This document shows, piece after piece, positions 57,718-64,000 of a stretch of DNA of 64,000 nt. The stretch lies in contig NZ_VMRJ01000001.1 in NCBI RefSeq assembly GCF_007713685.1, positions 1 to 64,000 of the forward strand. The letters run 5' to 3'. Source of the stretch: Hymenobacter setariae. GTDB lineage: Bacteria > Bacteroidota > Bacteroidia > Cytophagales > Hymenobacteraceae. Each line of letters opens with the position of its first letter. The first letter of the stretch is position 1. The position numbers and the translations under genes were made by a program. The notes below the pieces were generated by a model, which was given only the letters and a program-made list of their open reading frames with translations, was not told the origin of the DNA and ran no database searches.

Positions 57718-57848
57718 CGTGGGTACCCCACCCCCGGCCCCTCCCCTCCGGGAGAGGGGTGCCTGACGACCTGAATGACGTAAGCTCACGTCTGCTGACG
57801 GTCGGCACCCCTCTCCCGGAGGGGAGGGGCCAGGGTGGGGTACCCACG
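57718..57848. repeat. large inverted-repeat element between convergent genes, 131 bp
   Basis: Arms 57718-57763 and 57804-57848 are complementary over about 45 bases (one small indel), forming a stem rich in C/G (core CCTCCCCTCCGGGAGAGGGG) with a loop of about 40 bases. It lies between the ends of the M1-like and S41 genes and may act as a bidirectional terminator. The same core (GGCCCCTCCCCTCCGGGAGAGGGG-like) is known to recur in intergenic regions of many bacteria, as far as I remember, so it is probably a dispersed element rather than a local feature. Confidence 0.8.
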
Positions 57849-57859
57849 CTAAATAGACA

Positions 57860-59599
57860 TTATTTGGTAGTCTTAGCTGGTGCCTTTAGGTAACGCAGGG
57901 CCGCCGCCAGCACTGGGTCTTGGCCGGCTTGCAGCGCGGCTACGGTGGGGCGCACGGGCACGGTGGGCTGGATGCCAATGCCATTCCACTCGGTGCCATC
58001 GGGGTAGGCGTCACGCTTGGTGCACACGCGGGCCATGATGCCGCCGGGCACGGCAAACGCGAACGGCTGCCCGGTGCTGCCGCCGGTAGGTTCGCCTACT
58101 AGCGCGCCCCGCTTCAGGCCCACGTAGGCCGAGCAAAAGTCCTCGGCTGCCGAAAACGTTTCGCCGCTGATGAGCACCGCTACGGGCTTGGTATACAGCT
58201 TGCCCGCGCCGGCAGGTCCCTCAGTGTAGTCAGTGAAAAGCGGCTCGAACCTAACGCCCGCGCCCCGCGCCCGCCCCAGGGCGCTGTAGGTGCGCGACTG
58301 GTAGCTGCCAGGGTGGTAGGTTTTGTCGGTGAGATAGCTCAGAATGCTGTAGCCGTAGCCCGAATTGCCGCCCCCGTTCCGACGCAGGTCGATGATGAGA
58401 CCAGCGGTGTTTTTGATAGAATCGAACGCTGCCGCAAAGCGCTTGAAGCCCGCGTCGGTTTCAAACTCATTGACTTGCAGATACGCCACGTTGCCGGGCA
58501 AAAAGCGTAGCTGTACCGGTGCGGTGGGCGCGTATTTGCCGTAGCCGCGGCGCGGCAGCACGCGCGTGAAGTCGTGGCCCCGCGCATCGCGAAAGGTTAG
58601 GTGCACGGGTCGGGTTTTGGGACCACGCAGTAGGTTGTAGATGTAGGTTTGCACATCTACGTTTTGGGTGGTCGAGCCGCTTTGGTAGGGGCGCACGTAG
58701 CGGTCGGCATAGGTCTTGACGGGCAGGCCGTCAATCTGCACAATTTCGAGGCCGGGCACGATGCCGGTGCGGCGCAGGCTGTCGTACTGCACATCGCGCA
58801 CCAGCACGCGGCCCTCTACTAGGTGCGGGCGCAGTGGCGGGCGGGCACCCGTGGAGTCGGCTAGCGGGCCACCGTTGGCCCACACGCCAGTGTGGCCGTC
58901 GTGCAACTGGGCGTAGAACTGCTGGAGCAGCCGGAAGTACGCCAAGGTGCTAGTGGCAGCCTGTACCTTAGGTAGATACTCTAAATACAGCTTGTCCCAA
59001 TCGAAGCCTGGTAGATGGTCGAAATACGCAAAGTTGTACTTGGCCTCTTCCCAAAGCTTCGACAGCCCGGCTACCTTCTCCGCCATAGGCAGGTTGGGCT
59101 GGTAGGGCGTAGCCAGGGCCGGCGAGTCGAAAACTTTGCTGAGAGCTGATGCCTTATCTATTAGCGGTTTAATGGAAGGGTCTTGGCGGGCAGTAGCCAA
59201 GGCCGGCTGTTTCACTATCCAGGGTATATAGACCTCTTGTTCTTTTGGGGAAACCAGGAGTTGGTGTAGGGAGGCCGCAGCGGCAGCCGGTTGCCCTAGG
59301 CGGCCTTGCAGCACGGCCAAGTCGAAGAGTATATCACTTTTACGGTAGAAGAGTGTCTCGCTGGTCTTGGCTAGCGCCACTACGTCGGGGCGCTGGTAGT
59401 ACCCTAGGGCGGCTTGCAGCAGGCGCACACCCTTTTGCAGGCTGTCCGCGGGCGGGTTTTCAGCTTTGCCCACTACCGCCCGCACGTGGGCCCGCTGGTT
59501 TTGCAGATAGTCATAGGCGGCGCTGGCCGTGAGGAGTGCCTGGGCGTGGGCGGCCATTGAGCAGCCAAAAGCCAATAGCACGAATACTACAAACTTCAT
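57860..59599 (-). CDS. S41 family peptidase, secreted
   Basis: 579 residues with signal peptide FVVFVLLAFGCSMAAHAQA. An N-terminal helical repeat region (about 20-200; ALGYYQRPDVVALAKTSETLFYRKS, IKPLIDKASALSK) precedes the S41 domain: LPGFDWDKLYLEYLPKV, DGHTGVWANGG, a PDZ-like segment (GIVPGLEIVQIDGLPVKTYADRY), GLIIDLRRNGGGNSGYGYSILS and ISGETFSAAEDFCSAYVGLKRGALVGEPTGGSTGQPF (nucleophile Ser in FSAAE). S41B type. Periplasmic or secreted. It follows the DUF2807 gene by 51 bases on the same strand and may be last in a three-gene operon with the aspartic-protease-like gene. Confidence 0.9.
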   Translation of the reverse strand: MKFVVFVLLAFGCSMAAHAQALLTASAAYDYLQNQRAHVRAVVGKAENPPADSLQKGVRLLQAALGYYQRPDVVALAKTSETLFYRKSDILFDLAVLQGRLGQPAAAAASLHQLLVSPKEQEVYIPWIVKQPALATARQDPSIKPLIDKASALSKVFDSPALATPYQPNLPMAEKVAGLSKLWEEAKYNFAYFDHLPGFDWDKLYLEYLPKVQAATSTLAYFRLLQQFYAQLHDGHTGVWANGGPLADSTGARPPLRPHLVEGRVLVRDVQYDSLRRTGIVPGLEIVQIDGLPVKTYADRYVRPYQSGSTTQNVDVQTYIYNLLRGPKTRPVHLTFRDARGHDFTRVLPRRGYGKYAPTAPVQLRFLPGNVAYLQVNEFETDAGFKRFAAAFDSIKNTAGLIIDLRRNGGGNSGYGYSILSYLTDKTYHPGSYQSRTYSALGRARGAGVRFEPLFTDYTEGPAGAGKLYTKPVAVLISGETFSAAEDFCSAYVGLKRGALVGEPTGGSTGQPFAFAVPGGIMARVCTKRDAYPDGTEWNGIGIQPTVPVRPTVAALQAGQDPVLAAALRYLKAPAKTTK

Positions 59600-59650
59600 A
59601 AATAGCTGGTTGGGGCAGAAAAAGGAAATGGCGGCTAGAAGCGAGGGGAC

Positions 59651-60382
59651 CTAGATATGCAGAATCTTGCCGCCCTGTTCGCGATGCTCCTGCGTCAGTT
59701 GGGCTGGGCCGCTGTATTTGATGGTAGCCTCGTTCACGGCGCTGGCGTCTAAGGTCTTGCTGGCCGCAAACTGCGCCACGCTACCGCTGGAAGCGTAGGC
59801 TATACACTGGTCGGCGTGGAGATTGGGGCTACGAAACTTACTGCCCCCGATGGCCCGCACCCGCAGGGTCGGCGCCGCGCCACTGAGGCGGGCTGCTGCC
59901 CCTTCACGCAACTGGATATCAAGCGCCTGCACCTGCACCGCGCCGCCTAGGGTGGCGCCCGAGCGCAGCCGCACGGACAGCGTATTTGGCGAGCCGTAAG
60001 TAAGGCCGCTGGCTAGGGTGACTTCGGCACCATCAGCGGCCGTGAGGGTGCGCAGCTCGGGCATGATGACTACCACCTTAAACATCTCGCGGGAGTGAAC
60101 CAAGCCCTGCCAATTCGGCTCGTGCTGGTAATCGAAATATATCTTGAGCACCCCGCCTTCGACCACCGTTTTAGTCATGCGTCGAAATTGGGCGGTGGAG
60201 GCATCCACCACCGCTTCGGATGCCGGGCCTGAGCGTACTTCTAACTGGATGCCATCGGTGACGTCGATTGCCGTGAAGGCCGGCAGGGCTCGTGTTTCGG
60301 TGCGGGCGGTTGGGGCATTTTGAGACCAGCTAGTGGCCGGCGCAGCTAGGGAAAGCAGGGCGAGTAGCAGGAGGTTTTTCAT
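59651..60382 (-). CDS. DUF2807 (head-GIN domain) protein, secreted
   Basis: 243 residues with signal peptide LLLLALLSLAAPATSWSQN. The GIN/DUF2807 domain is visible as a beta-helix-like repeat: ALPAFTAIDVTDGIQLEVRSGPASEAVVDA, MFKVVVIMPELRTLTAADGAEVTLAS, LSVRLRSGATLGGAVQVQALDIQLREGAAARLSG, ASSGSVAQFAASKTLDASAVNEATIKYSG. The family is abundant in Bacteroidota, often as an anti-sigma or stress-related periplasmic protein; its function is poorly defined. It is separated from the upstream aspartic-protease-like gene by 3 bases and from the downstream S41 gene by 51 bases. Confidence 0.88.
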   Translation of the reverse strand: MKNLLLLALLSLAAPATSWSQNAPTARTETRALPAFTAIDVTDGIQLEVRSGPASEAVVDASTAQFRRMTKTVVEGGVLKIYFDYQHEPNWQGLVHSREMFKVVVIMPELRTLTAADGAEVTLASGLTYGSPNTLSVRLRSGATLGGAVQVQALDIQLREGAAARLSGAAPTLRVRAIGGSKFRSPNLHADQCIAYASSGSVAQFAASKTLDASAVNEATIKYSGPAQLTQEHREQGGKILHI

Positions 60383-60385
60383 AGG

Positions 60386-61315
60386 TTATTGCACGCCGAA
60401 AACGTGGTTTTTGTAATCAATAATGACCGTGTTGTGCAAGAAATATGCATTACCCGTGATACCCCAGACGTTTTCTTCCTGGTAGAGCTTATTAAACTTC
60501 TGTATGTTGTCCGAAAACATTAAGGCGTCGGACAACTGCTTTGTGCCGAAGTAAATAGCCTGCTTGGGCCGGCGTCCATAGACATAGTAGTACTCGCCCC
60601 AGCTAGAGGTTTTGATGGAGTCTTGCACGGCTTCGGTGGCGGCCGCGGTGGCGCGCTGCCGGGTGGTGAGTAGCGCAAATAGGCTGGAGCCCGTATCGAA
60701 GAGCAAGTCCTCCGGCTGGCCATTGATGCGCAGCGGAATCTTGATGCGGCCGTCCTTCAGCTTGAAGGGCTGGAACGAAGCTTTAGCATAGGCGGCGGGT
60801 ACCTGGTCAACCACGCAAAGCCGCTGGTGCGGGTAGTCGATTATCAAGACCCGGTTCTGGAAAAGGTCGGGGGCGATGGTGCCGACGTGCACCTCCGTCT
60901 TGTCGGTCAGCGTTTTGGCAGTTAGCTTGTCGCCAAAATTTCTGAAATAACCGAGGTCGCGCAGCCCAAAATCGACGGCCCCTAGCTTGAGCTTGACGCC
61001 AACCAGCTTCGGGTTTTTCTGGCTCTGGATGTAGAAAGTGCGGGTGGTATCCAGCTTGGCGGTGAGCGCTGGGTACTTGGGTAGGTAAGGCGCTAGTGGA
61101 TTGGCATACACGACCGTTGTTGTGGCTCCTAGGTCGAGCTGCATCTTGAATTTGTGCGGCAGGTTATCTAAGGCCACTGGCACCGTGATGGCTACCTTGT
61201 CGAAGCGGCGGCCGGCCAGCGTGCCACCTTCCCAGTTGAAGGGTATCCAGGGGAGTTGCTGCGCCTCGGCGGCCGAAGAGAAGAGTAGAAAAAGGAAGAT
61301 GGTAAGCTTGTTCAT
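60386..61315 (-). CDS. two-lobed aspartic-protease-like protein, secreted
   Basis: 309 residues from the ATG at 61315, with signal peptide KLTIFLFLLFSSAAEA. Two lobes each carry an Asp motif: FKMQLDLGATTTVV (Asp61; Leu replaces Thr in the usual DTG) and EDLLFDTGSSLFALLT (Asp207; canonical DTGS). Each is preceded by the hydrophobic-strand pattern of pepsin-fold lobes, and a hydrophobic-glycine motif closes the second (NVWGITGNAYFLHNTVIIDY, as in the pepsin WVLGDVFLR strand). The length matches a pepsin-fold. The altered first motif may reduce activity. It is translationally close (3 bases) to a DUF2807 gene. Bacterial pepsin homologues exist but are rare; assignment is by pattern only. Confidence 0.7.
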   Translation of the reverse strand: MNKLTIFLFLLFSSAAEAQQLPWIPFNWEGGTLAGRRFDKVAITVPVALDNLPHKFKMQLDLGATTTVVYANPLAPYLPKYPALTAKLDTTRTFYIQSQKNPKLVGVKLKLGAVDFGLRDLGYFRNFGDKLTAKTLTDKTEVHVGTIAPDLFQNRVLIIDYPHQRLCVVDQVPAAYAKASFQPFKLKDGRIKIPLRINGQPEDLLFDTGSSLFALLTTRQRATAAATEAVQDSIKTSSWGEYYYVYGRRPKQAIYFGTKQLSDALMFSDNIQKFNKLYQEENVWGITGNAYFLHNTVIIDYKNHVFGVQ

Positions 61316-61411
61316 ATGTAGGGCAGGCCTTCTTGCAGAAGACTGTCTTATTAAGTGCCAAGCTTGTGCCATTCGGACAAGTTGTTCATCCTCAACTGAC
61401 CGCTAGAATGA

Positions 61412-61457
61412 CCACCGAACAACAAGTGTTCGTTTTCGAACACTTGTTGTTCGGTGG
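61412..61457. terminator. 21-bp perfect hairpin
   Basis: Positions 61412-61432 pair perfectly with 61437-61457 over the loop TTTT. It lies 16 bases beyond the ABC permease stop (minus strand) and ahead of the aspartic-protease-like gene. No U tract; it may separate the two transcripts or protect a 3' end. Confidence 0.7.
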
Positions 61458-61473
61458 CGAGCAACCGGGGCAG

Positions 61474-63864
61474 CTACTTGGCGCGTAGGGCCCGGGCGGG
61501 CGGCACCAGCGCGGCTCGTAGCGTGCGGTAGCCGATAGTGAGTAGCGTGAGCGTGGCCGTGGCCGCCAGCGCCACCCCAAACAGCAAGGGCCGCAAGCTG
61601 ATATGGGTGGCAAATTGGTCGAGCCAGCGTTGCATGAGCCAGCTTGTGAGCGGCGCAGCCACCACAAAAGCTACCGCCAGCAGTCCCGCAAACTCGCCCA
61701 CGAACGAGGCCATAATCTGCCAGGGGCGGGCGCCCATTACCTTACGAATTCCGATTTCGCGGGCCCGGCGCTGCGTGATAAAAGCCACTAGCCCATACAA
61801 ACCCAGGCACCCGATGGCGATGGCCGTGAGCGCCGCCAGCCGCACAATAGCCAGCTGCGTCTGCTCGCGCTCGTAAAAGGAGGCTACCCGCTCGTCGAGC
61901 CGAAGCGGCGCGAAGAGGTACCTAGGAAAATACCGTTCCCACGTGGTGCGGACGGCCAGCGGCAGGGTCGCACTGGGGGCCAACTGCACGGTGATGGAGC
62001 GATACTCGCCAGGATTGTGGAAGAGCACCATCGGGAGGGGCTCCTTCTGAAGACCCTGGAGGCGCCAGTCGCGCACCACGCCCACAATGGGCCCGTAAGC
62101 TACGTCGTTGCTTCGGCTATTCAGCCCCAGCTCGTGGCCAATGACGGCGGCGGGCGGCCCAACCCCCAGCATGCGGGCAGCGGTTTCATTGAGCAGGAAG
62201 CTACTCGGCTTTGAGTCGGCGGTTAGGGGCTGGCCGGCCACCAACTGCAAGCCGAATACGGCTAGGTAGTGGTCGTCAATGGCCAGGCGAGTCACGTCGA
62301 ACTTTTCGTTGAGTGCCCGGCGATCGTAGGAAAAGTAGGAAGTATTAGTGGTACCCACGGCCGGGCTATCGAAGCCAAACGTGACCCCGGCCACGCCCGG
62401 CACCTGCGCCAGCTCGGCCCGCAGGCGCGCTTGGGCGGCGCCAGCTAGCCAGGGCGTGGGCACCACCACCCGCCCAGATGTGGCAAAGCCCGGGTTGGTG
62501 TCGAGCCACACCGAAAGCTGCTGGTACATTACCAGTACCCCTAGGGTAAAGCTCTGGCTCAAAGCCAGCTGCGCCACTACCAGCCCGCGCCGCACCCACA
62601 GGCCGCCGGCCTGGCCGGGCGTTTGGCCCTTGAGTACCTGCGCCGGCCGAAAGCCCGCCAGCACCCGGCCCGGGTACCAGCCCGCCCCTAGGGTCAAAAA
62701 CAAGACCAGCCCGGCCAGAAACAGCCACGCCCGCCCATCGAGCCAGTGCGGAATGGGGGTGTTGGTCCACTCGCGTAGGCCTGGTAGGGCCGCGTAGGCC
62801 AGCACCAGCCCGGTGCCCGCCGCCAGCAGCACCAGCAGCAGCGTTTCGGCCAGGAACTGCCAAAAAATACCTCGGCTGGTGGCGCCCACCGTGCGCCGCA
62901 CCCCAATCTCGCGCCCCCTACCTAGGGCCTGCGCCGTGGCTAGGTTCACAAAATTGACGCCTGCGGTAAGGAGCAACAGCCCACCGATACAGCTCAAGAT
63001 GAGCAAAGTGCTGCGGGCAATGGTGCCATCGTAGTCCATGGCAAAGTGCTGTTCTAGCAAAGGCAGCACTCGGTAGCGGTAAGTAGGCAGCGAAGTTGGG
63101 TGGTGGCGTTGGTGTAAGGCCAGCAAAGCGTGCTCTAGCTGGGCGGGTGTGCGGCCGGGTGCCAGCCGCACCCAGCCATGCGTTTGGGAGCTTACGCCTT
63201 CCCATAGGGTGAGCGGCGTGCCCGAGTGCCCGTAGTGGAGCAGGGTGGGGTAGGAGATGAAAAACCCGTAGCGTTGGTCGGTGTTGTCGGGAATATCGGC
63301 CAGCAAACCCGTCACTGTGAGGTCGATTTGGTTGTTCAGCCGCAGGCGGCGACCTAGGGGGTTGGCGCCGCCAAAATATTGGCGGGCCAGCCGCTGCGTT
63401 AAGACTACCGAAAACGGCTGGCGCAGCGTCTGGGCCGCCGAGCCCACCAGCCAGCGGTACGACGTGAATACCGCAAAATATTCGGGCTCGACAAACGCTA
63501 TGGCGTAGGGCTCGGCGTACTTGGTGCCCGGCTGCCTGCCCGGGCCCAGCACCTGCACCAGCTGGTCTTCCTGCCCAATGCTCATGGCCACGGTACCTAG
63601 GCCGGGAAAATCGTGCCGCAGCGCCGGCCCCACCGGCGTCGGGATGCCGGGGTGATAGCCCCGCGAGCCGCCAGCTACGTCCGTGACCAGCCGGTAGATG
63701 CGGGCCGACTGCGGGTGGTAGGTATCGAAGCTTTCGTGGAAGCGCACCAGCCAGTACAGCAGCAGGCTGCACGCCAAGGCCAGGGCCAGCCCTAGCACAT
63801 TGAGGGCCGAGTAGGCGGGGTGGTGGCGCAGCGTGCGCAGCAGGTGGGTGAGGTGCGAAAACAT
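61474..63864 (-). CDS. ABC transporter permease, MacB/FtsX type
   Basis: 796-residue inner-membrane protein of the MacB-like permease family. An N-terminal helix (NVLGLALALACSLLLYWLV) is followed by a periplasmic MacB_PCD domain (about 45-285: FHESFDTYHPQSARIYRLV, VEPEYFAVFTSYRWLVG, GRRLRLNNQIDLTVTGLLADIPDNT), an FtsX triad of helices (about 290-430: GREIGVRRTVGATSRGIFWQFLAETLLLVLLA), a second periplasmic domain, and a final FtsX triad (about 680-796: RAREIGIRKVMGARPWQIMASFVGEFAGLLAVA). The whole protein is a duplicated permease. Its ATPase gene lies 8 bases upstream on the same strand. Such pumps extrude lipids, toxins or peptides or drive periplasmic work; substrate unknown. Confidence 0.92.
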   Translation of the reverse strand: MFSHLTHLLRTLRHHPAYSALNVLGLALALACSLLLYWLVRFHESFDTYHPQSARIYRLVTDVAGGSRGYHPGIPTPVGPALRHDFPGLGTVAMSIGQEDQLVQVLGPGRQPGTKYAEPYAIAFVEPEYFAVFTSYRWLVGSAAQTLRQPFSVVLTQRLARQYFGGANPLGRRLRLNNQIDLTVTGLLADIPDNTDQRYGFFISYPTLLHYGHSGTPLTLWEGVSSQTHGWVRLAPGRTPAQLEHALLALHQRHHPTSLPTYRYRVLPLLEQHFAMDYDGTIARSTLLILSCIGGLLLLTAGVNFVNLATAQALGRGREIGVRRTVGATSRGIFWQFLAETLLLVLLAAGTGLVLAYAALPGLREWTNTPIPHWLDGRAWLFLAGLVLFLTLGAGWYPGRVLAGFRPAQVLKGQTPGQAGGLWVRRGLVVAQLALSQSFTLGVLVMYQQLSVWLDTNPGFATSGRVVVPTPWLAGAAQARLRAELAQVPGVAGVTFGFDSPAVGTTNTSYFSYDRRALNEKFDVTRLAIDDHYLAVFGLQLVAGQPLTADSKPSSFLLNETAARMLGVGPPAAVIGHELGLNSRSNDVAYGPIVGVVRDWRLQGLQKEPLPMVLFHNPGEYRSITVQLAPSATLPLAVRTTWERYFPRYLFAPLRLDERVASFYEREQTQLAIVRLAALTAIAIGCLGLYGLVAFITQRRAREIGIRKVMGARPWQIMASFVGEFAGLLAVAFVVAAPLTSWLMQRWLDQFATHISLRPLLFGVALAATATLTLLTIGYRTLRAALVPPARALRAK

Positions 63865-63872
63865 GCTAACCC

Positions 63873-64000
63873 TCAGTGCGTAGTGAGCAGCACTTGCCCA
63901 TCGTGCAGCCGCACGGTGCGGTGCGCGTACAGCGCATCGGGTTCCGAGTGCGTCACCATCACCACGGTCATGCCCGCCTCGTTGAGGTCGGTGAGCAGGC
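63873..64000 (-). CDS. ABC transporter ATP-binding protein, C-terminal part (runs off window)
   Basis: The last 42 codons of an ATPase on the minus strand, cut by the window edge. The frame reads LLTDLNEAGMTVVMVTHSEPDALYAHRTVRLHDGQVLLTTH. The His of VTHSE is the H-loop of an ABC ATPase, and ALYAHRTVRLHDGQVL is the typical end of the MacB/LolD type. The Walker and signature motifs lie outside the window. It ends 8 bases before the permease start, forming a MacB-like two-gene unit. Confidence 0.85.
   Translation of the reverse strand, partial: LLTDLNEAGMTVVMVTHSEPDALYAHRTVRLHDGQVLLTTH

Noticed and set aside
57718..57848. Inverted repeats as insertion-sequence ends
   Set aside because: No transposase or internal coding sequence and total length of 131 bp.

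Overview
The window looks like chromosomal DNA of a GC-rich member of the Bacteroidota, most likely Hymenobacter or a close relative (Cytophagales, Hymenobacteraceae). This rests on a gliding-motility/type IX secretion C-terminal domain, DUF5686 and DUF2807 proteins, promoter elements of the Bacteroidota type (TTTG / TAnnTTTG), CDS starts without clear Shine-Dalgarno sequences, and a strong local enrichment of the hexamer CCTAGG. The genus call is inference; no database search was possible.

Layout. 1-300: the end of an rRNA operon (5S) followed by tRNA-Lys. 651-4599: an alpha-L-fucosidase, a Tat-exported sugar isomerase/epimerase-like protein and an OYE-family oxidoreductase. 4844-13466: a signalling and detoxification block with a TPR/HisKA_2 histidine kinase, an alpha/beta hydrolase and a REC-GAF-AAA+ sigma54 activator. 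Divergent from the activator is an AraC regulator-esterase-ring-cleaving dioxygenase operon resembling the MhqD/MhqO quinone genes; the divergent spacer holds a putative -24/-12 promoter and a dyad enhancer. 13582-19356: a second fucosidase, ThuA and GH127 genes (plant or algal glycan turnover). 19663-29425: small stress proteins, a PAS kinase, CheY-like regulators, lipoproteins (one with a Kazal domain) and YtxH/CsbD proteins. 29790-38599: lysS, a large unknown protein, a tail-specific protease, an ADP-ribosylglycohydrolase next to a tyrosine phosphatase, and an EamA exporter. 38600-46816: a giant T9SS-type adhesin, an outer-membrane barrel, a BamA-type barrel joined to a kinase-like periplasmic region, and a MarR regulator with a clear operator.

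47028-54060 is the highlight. Six tightly packed genes encode myo-inositol-phosphate synthase, a PgpA-type phosphatase, a GtrA protein, a DUF5686 outer-membrane protein, a CDP-alcohol phosphatidyltransferase fused to a DUF4833 domain, and a PAP2/AUR1-type inositolphosphotransferase. Together they form a plausible complete route from glucose-6-phosphate to phosphatidylinositol and inositol-phosphoceramide, comparable to the inositol-lipid locus of Bacteroides but with a fusion and two extra membrane genes.

54092-64000 is a series of exported hydrolases (two S41 peptidases, an M1-like peptidase, a two-lobed aspartic-protease-like protein), a MOSC protein, a DUF2807 protein and a MacB-type ABC exporter whose ATPase runs off the edge. 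Two large inverted-repeat elements lie in this part.
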